The position numbers and the translations under genes are program-made. The notes under the pieces were generated by a model. That model ran no database searches. It was given only the letters and a program-made list of their open reading frames with translations, and was not told where the DNA came from. This document shows, piece after piece, positions 1 to 6,370 of a stretch of 11,012 nt of DNA. This DNA is from Thermodesulfobacteriota bacterium (GTDB lineage: Bacteria; Desulfobacterota; QYQD01). The stretch's first letter is position 1, and the number at the start of each line of letters is the position of its first letter. The stretch lies in the NCBI GenBank assembly GCA_030017815.1, contig JASEGX010000070.1:1-11012 (forward strand), given 5' to 3'.

Positions 1-43
1 TCAAAATTAAAAATGGCTATAAGCCGGTTACTTATAGCCATTT
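1..43 (-). terminator. intrinsic terminator of the tRNA operon
   Basis: A perfect 13-bp inverted repeat (arms 11-23 and 31-43, 7-nt loop) lies just beyond the 3' end of tRNA-Lys. Read on the minus strand it is followed by a T-rich tract (10 down to 1). This is the layout of a rho-independent terminator for the minus-strand tRNA transcript. The stem is AT-rich, so its efficiency is uncertain. Confidence 0.75.
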
Positions 44-51
44 GATTTTAC

Positions 52-127
<76 letters not shown>

Positions 128-169
128 GGGTTGAACCATGAAATTTAATAAAAGTAGCAGACTAAGATT

Positions 170-246
<77 letters not shown>

Positions 247-274
247 CAAGCATAACATCGCCAAGGTGGTGGTT

Positions 275-303
275 TTTTTAACACCTTTGTCTTGATAAGT
301 CAA
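275..303 (-). promoter_or_regulatory. candidate sigma-70 promoter of the tRNA operon
   Basis: On the minus strand, TTGACT (303-298) is followed after 17 bp by TAAAAA (280-275). The -35 box is a near-consensus match with ideal spacing, while the -10 box is weaker. Transcription would begin about 20 nt before mature tRNA-Arg, leaving a short 5' leader for processing, as is usual for tRNA genes. Confidence 0.6.
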
Positions 304-342
304 CCCTTAGTGCTTCTGATCTGGTTTCGGTTGCAAGAAAAT

Positions 343-370
343 TTTACTGGAAAACCTGGCACGATATATG
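343..370 (+). promoter_or_regulatory. possible promoter for dsrC, upstream of the repeat
   Basis: TTTACT (343-348), 16 bp, then TATATG (365-370) is the best sigma-70-like pair I can find between the tRNA promoter and dsrC. Both boxes are only partial matches. If it is used, the palindromic repeat at 394-547 would be transcribed in the dsrC 5' leader. It is divergent from the tRNA promoter. Confidence 0.3.
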
Positions 371-393
371 TTAAAAGTAGCTGCAACAATATC

Positions 394-547
394 TGATGAA
401 CCTGTAAAAAGTCAAAATTGGGACGGCACAGTAAAAAGCTCCAGTTGCAAGGCGCGCAAATCCTGAGGAATGAGGCGTAGTTGTAGCTACGCCGCAGTGA
501 CGAAGGATGCCGCGCAACGCAGCAAATGGACTTTTTACGAGGCCGTC
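394..547. repeat. palindromic MITE-like repeat before dsrC
   Basis: The core is 422-547. Its left end GACGGC-AC-AGTAAAAAG is the inverted counterpart of its right end CTTTTTACG-AG-GCCGTC. The interior is also self-complementary: GGCGTAG-TTGTAG-CTACGCC lies at the centre (about 474-493), and flanking arms contain GTTGC...GCGCGC...ATCCT against AGGAT...GCGCGC-like AAC. A second terminal-type motif in direct orientation, TGATGAACCTGTAAAAAGTC (394-413), lies just outside the left end. The element is non-coding and too short to carry a transposase, so any movement would depend on another element. The same end motif recurs at 3314-3583 and, shortened, at 8901-8929. Confidence 0.75.
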
Positions 548-579
548 ATATCTTAAATCTCATCGGAGAGGGATTACCT

Positions 580-897
580 ATGCCGAGCGTATCTTATAAA
601 GACAAGCAATTCGAGATTAACATAGAAGGCTATTTGAAGACTTTCGATAGCTGGACTGCGGAATTCTCCCGGGCCATAGCCAAACAAGAAGGGATAGAAG
701 ATTTAACCGATGAACACTGGCTAATAATTGAATACGTGCGTAACTACTATGCCAAGCGTGGCATTGCTCCTATGATTTTAAAGTTGCAACGAGACCTCAA
801 GATTTCCATTTGGCGAATACATGAGCTTTTTCCTACCACGTCTGAAAGGGCTATCTGCAAGATTGCCGGACTGCCCAAGCCAACCGGTTGTATCTGA
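580..897 (+). CDS. dsrC: DsrC, sulfur-carrier partner of dissimilatory sulfite reductase
   Basis: The product is 105 residues, the normal length for DsrC/TusE proteins. In sulfate reducers DsrC is the cytoplasmic substrate of DsrAB: it receives the sulfite-derived sulfur as a trisulfide on its flexible C-terminal arm, and membrane-linked heterodisulfide-reductase-type enzymes are thought to reduce it afterwards. The arm here ends CKIAGLPKPTGCI, with both redox cysteines (Cys93 and the penultimate Cys104) 11 residues apart. That marks dissimilatory DsrC rather than the single-cysteine TusE type. The family block YYAKRGIAPMI lies mid-protein. I chose ATG 580 because GGAGAGG (565-571) sits 8 nt upstream. 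The in-frame ATG at 526 lies inside the palindromic repeat, has no ribosome binding site and would add 18 unrelated residues. The gene stands alone, converging with the radical SAM gene 37 bp away. dsrC is commonly unlinked from dsrAB. Confidence 0.95.
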   Translation: MPSVSYKDKQFEINIEGYLKTFDSWTAEFSRAIAKQEGIEDLTDEHWLIIEYVRNYYAKRGIAPMILKLQRDLKISIWRIHELFPTTSERAICKIAGLPKPTGCI

Positions 898-934
898 TCA
901 TTAGCTACTGTGGACTACCGGGCAGAGAGAAATG

Positions 935-3298
935 TCAAACCGTGCCGGCCATTTTAATTCTCTGCTCTTCCCTTAAGAGAGAATACCTGAGCTGGCCGGC
1001 CAGAAATTTTTCTTTTAATTCTTCTATTACCTCCATGGCTTCGCCTTTCTTCTGGTAGATATCCAGAAGGCAATAAAGGATTCGCGGGTCTCGCTCATTA
1101 TATATCCTTTTTAATATCTCCAGCGCCCGATCATAGTCTTTAAGACTGAAATAACAACGGGTCTGCTGAATCAGGCCCGCGTGGTCTTGCCATCCGGCCT
1201 TATTTATAAGCTCCAGGGCAAATTCAAATAATCCGCCTTCCATAAGGACGCGGATAACTTTTGGCCCCAGGCCGTCCATCATAAAAATTGTCTCCGCGAG
1301 CGCCATGGCCTCGGTAAACTTTCCCAGACAGAGGTATTTACTAATAAGGTCCAGACTCCGTTCCGGGCTTTGCATCAATTCTTCGGGGCTAAGCGACCGT
1401 AACCAGATGTAGTATAAGGCCTCCTGGGTTTTTCTGAGAGAATCGAGATCGCCCGGTTGATATGTGTTGCAGATGCCGAGAGAAGGGATGTCTTCAATCC
1501 CCTGGACAAACAAAGGTTCCATTACTTTATGAACCTTTACCATGAAGGTGGCATCTTGTCCGGCAAGCTCCCGGTCAGGATATTCATGAGGAAATCTGAC
1601 CTGAAACCGCTTTTCTTCTCCGGCCTTAAGTCCCATCAGGTTATTCTCGAAGTCAGGCAGAAAGCGGCCCTCACCAATCACGAGCGGCCAGAAGCGTCCG
1701 CTTGTACTGGGAATGGGTCTTTCCCCGAGGTATCCGGCAATATCCAAAATTATCTTTGTTCCGGATCTTGCCGTAGAATTTGAGTCCTGGTAGAAAGGCA
1801 CGCGCCTGATCCATTCTTTCAGCCACGACTGGCTGGAGGCCTTGGCCGTGTTCAGATACTGGTAAACTAACTCAAACTCCTCAACCTCACATAATAACTT
1901 TGTAAGATAAAGATAGAATTCCGGCTCCTCGTCCAGATAATGAGCGTGGTGAACAAGATACGAGAGGAGGGGGAAAACATCGGTCTTTGCCTCAACCTTC
2001 TCCTGGAAGAAGGCGTTGTTAATAAACCAGATGGCCTTCAGCCGCTTTATCTCTTTTGATGTCAGATTCTCGGTTTCAAAATCATCTCCGATAGATAGGT
2101 ATCGGGGCTTGTATTGCGGCTGGGGTATGATCCCGAACTTCTTATAATCCCTCTGGATTTCCGTGCCGAAATAGACCTGAAGCTGCTGCGAGCAGGAATT
2201 TCCCTCAATGCGAACCCCATGGTTTTTCACAAAACGCACGGTTTCATAGGCATCAGCGAAGGTTTCACCCGGCAGCCCGTAAAGGGTAAACAACTCCACA
2301 TTGACACCAAAGGATTGGGCCAATTTGATGGCCTGAGACAGTCTGGCCAGGTCCAATTTTTTTCTGATGGTATCGAGAACCCTGGGGCTGCCTGATTCCA
2401 TGCCATAGGCAATGGTAGCGGCGCCGGCCTGTTTTAGCTTCATAAGAAGGGAGGCATCGACCAGGTCGTAACGCGTTTGACACCAGAACTGGATATCAAG
2501 GTTCTGTTCTATGATCTTATCTAACAGGCATTCCAGCCGCTTGAGAGAGAAACTGAAGTTTGGATCGGCAAACCAGAACTGTCTAATGCCTTTTTTTACA
2601 CAATACTTGATTTCTTCCAGCACCCGCTCGATGGAATGAATTTTTACCTTATGATGGAACGCCCTGGGCGTATAGCAGAATACGCAGGGATAGACACAGC
2701 CTCTGGAGGTAAGTAAAATGGCCGTATCCTTGTGTGATAGATCCAGGACGTTTGTCAGATACGGTGACGGATAACCATCTAAATCATCTCCGGTTTCTTC
2801 GGCCATTGGATTATCATGCAGGCGATTTTCTGCCTTATAGGATATTCCACGGACAGTGGACAGGGGCAGACCCTCCCGCAGAGAACAGGCGAGATCTCGT
2901 GCTACTATTTCTCCTTCACCCCGGGATATGACATCCACATGGCGAAGGTCAAGGAGGGCCTCGGTAGGCATAAACGTCGCTTGCGGCCCGCCGATAACAA
3001 TGGGTATCCGGGGGTCCAGTTCCTTTATGAATTTAGCCAGAAGGCGGATACCTTCCATGTTTTCCATGTAAGCGGAAAAAGCCACGTACAAAGGATGCCG
3101 GTTAAGAACGAACTCCCTGATTTGTAACAGCGGCAATGGCCTGTCTTTGAGATCATCCCACAGGGCGATCTCAAAACCGTTGTCCTTGAGAAAGGCGCCG
3201 ATGTATCCTAGTGAGATTGGAATGGTATCTGATGAAGAGATCAGCGAGGTTCGATTACTGTTGATGAGTAAGACAGGGGGATCGCTTATTGAATGCAT
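935..3298 (-). CDS. B12-binding radical SAM protein with FKBP-like and TPR-like C-terminal domains
   Basis: The product has 787 residues and probably modifies a peptide or protein; the substrate is unknown. Residues ~8-145 look like a cobalamin-binding domain (SLGYIGAFLKDNG, IGGPQATF), although I do not see the classical DxHxxG histidine motif, which this class often lacks. Residues ~190-400 are a radical SAM core with the 4Fe-4S motif C201-x3-C205-x2-C208, followed by FADPNF (244-249) and YGMESGSP (298-305). Residues ~512-595 resemble the prolyl-isomerase domain of trigger factor, with IGEGRFLPDFENNLMGLKAG and later FPHEYP. Residues ~620-780 are helical TPR-like repeats. Family knowledge says B12-type radical SAM enzymes are often methyltransferases on unactivated carbons. 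AAGGA (3311-3307) lies 8 nt before the ATG. It is downstream of the ycaO gene in the same direction, across a 344-bp repeat-filled gap. Domain assignments for the core and FKBP are firm; the function is inference. Confidence 0.88.
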   Translation of the reverse strand: MHSISDPPVLLINSNRTSLISSSDTIPISLGYIGAFLKDNGFEIALWDDLKDRPLPLLQIREFVLNRHPLYVAFSAYMENMEGIRLLAKFIKELDPRIPIVIGGPQATFMPTEALLDLRHVDVISRGEGEIVARDLACSLREGLPLSTVRGISYKAENRLHDNPMAEETGDDLDGYPSPYLTNVLDLSHKDTAILLTSRGCVYPCVFCYTPRAFHHKVKIHSIERVLEEIKYCVKKGIRQFWFADPNFSFSLKRLECLLDKIIEQNLDIQFWCQTRYDLVDASLLMKLKQAGAATIAYGMESGSPRVLDTIRKKLDLARLSQAIKLAQSFGVNVELFTLYGLPGETFADAYETVRFVKNHGVRIEGNSCSQQLQVYFGTEIQRDYKKFGIIPQPQYKPRYLSIGDDFETENLTSKEIKRLKAIWFINNAFFQEKVEAKTDVFPLLSYLVHHAHYLDEEPEFYLYLTKLLCEVEEFELVYQYLNTAKASSQSWLKEWIRRVPFYQDSNSTARSGTKIILDIAGYLGERPIPSTSGRFWPLVIGEGRFLPDFENNLMGLKAGEEKRFQVRFPHEYPDRELAGQDATFMVKVHKVMEPLFVQGIEDIPSLGICNTYQPGDLDSLRKTQEALYYIWLRSLSPEELMQSPERSLDLISKYLCLGKFTEAMALAETIFMMDGLGPKVIRVLMEGGLFEFALELINKAGWQDHAGLIQQTRCYFSLKDYDRALEILKRIYNERDPRILYCLLDIYQKKGEAMEVIEELKEKFLAGQLRYSLLREEQRIKMAGTV

Positions 3299-3313
3299 TC
3301 ATTGTTTCCTTAT

Positions 3314-3583
3314 GTTGACGGCTTCGTAAAAAAGCCTTTTCACCGCTGAGTACGCAGAGCCCGTTCGGCTGAGCTCACGCCGAGGCCGCAGAGAAAAACT
3401 TTTGCCACCAAGGCACCAAGACACAAAGAAATAATCTTAGTTTTAGTGGCTTGGTGTCTTAGTGGCAGAATAGTTACAAATTCCTTTAATATGTTATCTC
3501 GGCGTCCTCTGCGGCCCTTCGACTTTGCTCAGGGCCGTGAGCAAAGTCGAACGGTAAATTTCACTTTTTACGAGTTCATCAAC
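3314..3583. repeat. mosaic of nested inverted repeats between ycaO and the radical SAM gene
   Basis: This non-coding gap (3299-3642) is almost entirely repeat. The outer ends are inverted: GTTGACGGCTTCGTAAAAA (from 3314) against CTTTTTACGAGTTCATCAAC (3564-3583). Inside are arms tgccaccaaggcaccaa (3403-3419) and ttggtgtcttagtggca (3451-3467), matching at 15 of 17 positions. There is also a perfect 14-bp palindrome, TTCGACTTTGCTCA (3518-3531) with its complement (3538-3551), and CGCAGAG/CTCTGCG-type arms at about 3350-3395 and 3498-3514. A CCGTTCG...GCTCAC unit occurs in both halves (near 3361 and inverted near 3538-3553), so small repeats seem to have inserted into older ones. It could act as an attenuator or processing site in a ycaO-radical SAM transcript. 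Confidence 0.75.
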
Positions 3584-3614
3584 TGTGAGTTTTTTCGTTG
3601 GTCACTGCCTTCAT

Positions 3615-3642
3615 CTATGAACTATGAGCTATGAGCTATGAG
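3615..3642. repeat. tandem heptamer (CTATGAG)4 at the ycaO stop codon
   Basis: Four back-to-back 7-bp units occupy 3615-3642: one CTATGAA and three CTATGAG. On the minus strand they follow the YcaO stop codon TAG (3645-3643) directly, and the first three bases of a further partial unit make the stop itself. Because the unit is not a multiple of three, a copy-number change extending into the gene could alter the protein's C-terminus. Confidence 0.85.
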
Positions 3643-5379
3643 CTAAGACAATGCCTGCCTGCTTAGCTTCTCGATATTTTCACGGGCAAAATCTATAGAG
3701 GGGTCGATATCCAGGGCGAACTGATAGTATCGGATGGCCTCGGCTATATGGCCTATCTCCCGCAGGTTGGAACCAATATTGGCATAATCTATGGCCGAAG
3801 ACGGGTCCAGATCTATAGCCTTTTCAAAACAGGCTATAGATTGCACATGATCTTTGAGCTTAAAATGACAAAAGCCCATCAGGTTATGTATTTCCTTGAG
3901 TTCCGCATTACACTCCCGTGCCTTTTCAAGCTCCGCCAGGGCCTGCCGGAGGTCCCCCAGCTCCTTGTAGCACACCCCCCGCTGGCAATAAAGACTGGCC
4001 CGCTCCTTGCCTGTCGTATCAAGGGCCAGGGCGCGTTCATAACAGGCCAGGGCCTCAGCGTAGCGGCCTTCCCGTTCATAGGTGTAGCCCAGGAAAAAAT
4101 GGACCTCGTAATGGTCAGGATAGATCGTCTTCATCCGCTCAAGCTCATGGACAGCCCTTTGGCTGTCGGGAAACTGAGAGACCAGCTTGGCGGCATGCAG
4201 GCAGAAACTGTTATCCCTGGTGCGTTCGCGGAAATGGGCCCCTGGAACGATCATATATACGGCCGGAATGCGGAGTACAGGATGGGTAATATCCACGGCA
4301 TAAACGGTAAACCCCTTTTCAGCCAGGGCCTGGACACACTGTTCCAGTTCCACCCGCTGGTTGGAATGTGAGACATCGGGCATATCTCCGATACAAGCGT
4401 TATTCCCGGTTTCCGTCACATAACGAGCGTCTTCCAGTCCGGAAAATTTGGGCAGGCCGCTTTCGGCATATCTGCCTTCGGTGTCAAAGTCCCCGGCGAG
4501 CTGAGCTATTTCCGTCAAGGCCCGGATAAGGGCCTTTTCCGGGTGGGTAGCTGTCCCCGCGGTATAGACAATCTCACTTTTTTCCGGGAAAGTGGCGGGA
4601 TCCATAGCCAGGGCTGCTATTGTAGGTATCCCCGTCTCGAGGGTAAAATCTTTTACGTAAAGGTTGATTCCTTTTGAGTCATATTTCGTGATCAACTCTC
4701 TCGCCATAGGATCCTTTACCGAGGAAAGATCAACGGCCGGGGTAGAAAGATTTCCGTTTGTAACGACCGAGGATACGTGCCTTTCCACCACCTCACATAA
4801 TCCCTGAAGGGCGGCCTCGGTCAAGGTATTTCCGGCTGAGGAGCCGTTATACTCATTTAACATATAAAACCACTGGAAAGGGAGCCAGACCTCCTTATTA
4901 TGCGTAAGATCATAGGCCCGGGTCCAGTAAAGGGGGAGGGTGGACCAGATCCCTCCGGCTTTTTCCAATTCATGGGCATTACCCGGATCATCATGCACGG
5001 ACTGCATAAGCGCCTCAAGGGGCACCACGTCCCCTTGGAGTGTTCCGGCCTCGGAACAGACAAAAGATCCATTCATAAAACTAAAAAGAGAGTACCGTTC
5101 CATGAGTTCCATAAGGGCGCTCGCCTCTGCCTGCTCAGGAGTTCCTCCCTTACCCATCTGTTTGATAGTACCGACGACCTCTCTGGCCTCTGTCCCACAA
5201 ATGCTCATATAGACCGGGATTCCCAGCCTGCCCTTGTCTATCCGGACCACGTCCCTTAGAATCTCGCCATTGACCTGTTTTAAACGGTCTCTGACCCTGG
5301 CCACGGTCTCTTGGGGCGAAACGGCCTTGTCCTGATCAATCGTATAGGTCTTAATTGAGTCGGCGAAAACAAGTGACAT
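3643..5379 (-). CDS. YcaO-domain protein with C-terminal TPR repeats
   Basis: The product has 578 residues. YcaO domains use ATP to activate backbone amides, making azoline rings or thioamides in peptides and proteins. Conserved nucleotide-binding segments are present: SALMELMERYS (87-97, with E91, E94 and R95), SAGNTLTEAALQGLCEVVER (181-200, with E196, E199 and R200), ALTEIAQ (287-293, with E290 and Q293) and IVPG (377-380). From ~405 onward about five TPR units follow, for example YAEALACYERALALD, DLRQALAELEKA and HVQSIACFEKAIDLDP. They replace the proline-rich C-terminus typical of azoline-forming YcaOs. The overall plan, YcaO plus a helical-repeat tail, resembles E. coli YcaO, which has been genetically linked to RimO-dependent methylthiolation of ribosomal protein S12. 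No TfuA or E1-like partner is visible. The start is supported by TGGGAGA (5392-5386). It is transcribed first, ahead of the radical SAM gene. The family is certain; the reaction and substrate are not. Confidence 0.92.
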   Translation of the reverse strand: MSLVFADSIKTYTIDQDKAVSPQETVARVRDRLKQVNGEILRDVVRIDKGRLGIPVYMSICGTEAREVVGTIKQMGKGGTPEQAEASALMELMERYSLFSFMNGSFVCSEAGTLQGDVVPLEALMQSVHDDPGNAHELEKAGGIWSTLPLYWTRAYDLTHNKEVWLPFQWFYMLNEYNGSSAGNTLTEAALQGLCEVVERHVSSVVTNGNLSTPAVDLSSVKDPMARELITKYDSKGINLYVKDFTLETGIPTIAALAMDPATFPEKSEIVYTAGTATHPEKALIRALTEIAQLAGDFDTEGRYAESGLPKFSGLEDARYVTETGNNACIGDMPDVSHSNQRVELEQCVQALAEKGFTVYAVDITHPVLRIPAVYMIVPGAHFRERTRDNSFCLHAAKLVSQFPDSQRAVHELERMKTIYPDHYEVHFFLGYTYEREGRYAEALACYERALALDTTGKERASLYCQRGVCYKELGDLRQALAELEKARECNAELKEIHNLMGFCHFKLKDHVQSIACFEKAIDLDPSSAIDYANIGSNLREIGHIAEAIRYYQFALDIDPSIDFARENIEKLSRQALS

Positions 5380-5410
5380 AGACGGTCTCCCATAATTTTT
5401 TGATAGGCGT

Positions 5411-5438
5411 ATACGGAGATAGCTTATTGCCTCCGCAT
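5411..5438 (-). promoter_or_regulatory. hairpin in the ycaO 5' leader
   Basis: ATGCGGAG (5438-5431) pairs with CTCCGTAT (5418-5411) on the minus strand. This gives an 8-bp stem with one G-U pair and a 12-nt loop, between the candidate promoter and the start codon. It has no U-tract, so it is not an intrinsic terminator. Its role is unknown. Confidence 0.4.
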
Positions 5439-5454
5439 ATTACCGGAAGTTTTT

Positions 5455-5483
5455 TATATATCAAGAATTTCTTATGAAATCAA
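5455..5483 (-). promoter_or_regulatory. candidate sigma-70 promoter of ycaO
   Basis: On the minus strand TTGATT (5483-5478) is followed by a 17-bp spacer and TATATA (5460-5455), in an AT-rich stretch about 75 nt upstream of the ATG. An overlapping alternative (TTGATA, 16 bp, TAATAT) also exists. The downstream radical SAM gene has no comparably clean promoter of its own outside the repeat, which is consistent with co-transcription from here. Confidence 0.5.
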
Positions 5484-5587
5484 TAAGGGGGGGATTGAGT
5501 GGCAGTCGAGCAGACGGATTATATTGGCATTTTTGGAAAATAGTCACGGAGTAAAGAGTTTTTGTGGTAAGGTAATAGCCAGAGATT

Positions 5588-5617
5588 ATTCGCCAAAGGC
5601 GAATCCGCCTATGCGGA
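5588..5617. repeat. two adjacent small hairpins upstream of the phosphoesterase gene
   Basis: TTCGCC-AAA-GGCGAA (5589-5603) is followed immediately by TCCGC-CTAT-GCGGA (5604-5617). Both are perfect palindromes with short loops. They look like a REP-type palindromic unit and lie between the divergent ycaO and phosphoesterase genes, ending 25 bp before the latter's start codon. No convincing promoter for that gene was found in the rest of the 263-bp gap. Confidence 0.6.
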
Positions 5618-5642
5618 AAAGAGGGGGTATACGAGGAGAGTA

Positions 5643-6128
5643 ATGTCCACAGAATCGAAGGGCCACAATAGCCATCTCGTCGGCGTCATTTCCGATACGC
5701 ATGGTCTTCTTCGGCCCGAGGTGCTCAAGGCTTTTCAAGGTATTGATCTGATCGTTCATGCCGGAGATATCGGCCCGGAGGAAGTACTTAAGGCGCTTCA
5801 GGAAGTTGCCCCGGTTTTTGCCGTGCGCGGCAATATGGACAGGTTTGGCTGGACAGGAAAACTTTCGAAAACAGAAGTAGTTAAAGTCGGAGAGGCCCTA
5901 TTATATGTGCTCCATGATGTAGATGAGCTTGATCTGGATCCGGCTGCGTCTGGTTTCAGCGCGGTGATAAGCGGTCATTCTCATCGGCCATGGATGGAAA
6001 AGCAGAATGGCGTACTCTTTTTAAATCCAGGCAGTGCGGGACCGTGTCGATCCGCATTACCGGCTTCGGTGGCCTTGCTTCGTGTAGAGGGGAACTCATT
6101 GGGTGCGCAGTTGATCGCATTGAGATGA
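5643..6128 (+). CDS. YfcE/MJ0936-type metallophosphoesterase
   Basis: The product has 161 residues, normal for this family of small cytoplasmic, metal-dependent phosphodiesterases. The physiological substrates of these enzymes are mostly unknown; some members cleave bis-pNPP or cyclic nucleotides in vitro. All expected metal-ligand motifs are present in order: SDTHG (D18, H20), HAGD (D42), RGNMD (N64), LHD (H91), GHSHRP (H112, H114), then NPGSAG. The usual GNCD reads GNMD and the usual THG reads LHD, which are mild departures. GAGGAGAG (5633-5640) lies directly before the ATG. The gene is divergent from ycaO and converges with the lipoprotein gene, so it is likely monocistronic. The family is clear; the biological role is not. 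Confidence 0.92.
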   Translation: MSTESKGHNSHLVGVISDTHGLLRPEVLKAFQGIDLIVHAGDIGPEEVLKALQEVAPVFAVRGNMDRFGWTGKLSKTEVVKVGEALLYVLHDVDELDLDPAASGFSAVISGHSHRPWMEKQNGVLFLNPGSAGPCRSALPASVALLRVEGNSLGAQLIALR

Positions 6129-6170
6129 GATTTCCTTCAGGCTATAACCTGTAACCACTGCTGATAAAAT

Positions 6171-6244
6171 CCCCGGAGGGCAAAGCTATGAGCCGACCTG
6201 TCTGCGTGCAACGCACAGGCAGGCGACATGACGAAGCCCCGGGG
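6171..6244. other. structured palindromic element in a convergent intergenic gap
   Basis: The outer stem CCCCGG (6171-6176) pairs with CCGGGG (6239-6244), and GGC (6179-6181) pairs with GCC (6236-6238). Inside are GCT-ATG-AGC (6185-6193) and a second hairpin, CCTG..TGCGT-gca-ACGCA-CAGG (6197-6219). The second hairpin is flanked by direct CGAC copies (6194-6197 and 6224-6227), as if inserted into an older fold. The element lies between the convergent phosphoesterase and lipoprotein genes and could serve as a bidirectional terminator. On the minus strand the outer stem is followed by ATTTTAT. The rest of the 6129-6370 gap shows nothing I recognise. Confidence 0.45.
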
Positions 6245-6370
6245 TTCGGGAGATATGGTAATACCGCCCGCCCCATGCGGATGTCCTACTTATTCCCAAT
6301 TTGTCAAGCACGTTCTGCACGAATGGCCCATAAGGTGAAGTAAATGTTCTAAAAACTTCCTTTCAGGCTT

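Noticed and set aside
350..372. Sigma-54 promoter before dsrC (TGGCACG near 356)
   Set aside because: The -24-like element is good, but the required GC at -12 is missing at the correct 10-bp spacing.
526..579. Upstream ATG extending DsrC by 18 residues
   Set aside because: It lies in the palindromic repeat, lacks a ribosome binding site, and the next in-frame ATG at 580 has a good one and gives the family's normal N-terminus.
922..965. Bidirectional terminator between dsrC and the radical SAM gene (GCAGAGA/TCTCTGC)
   Set aside because: The 7-bp arms are separated by about 30 nt with no U-tract, and one arm lies in coding sequence; too weak to call.
3748..4371. Plus-strand reading frame of 207 codons antisense to ycaO
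   Set aside because: It is the complement of clear TPR and YcaO coding sequence and shows no recognisable domain or start signal.
6171..6260. c-di-GMP (GEMM) riboswitch
   Set aside because: Only the GGGCAAA and GACG-AAGCC strands resemble it; the second helix with tetraloop receptor is absent and no gene lies downstream on that strand.
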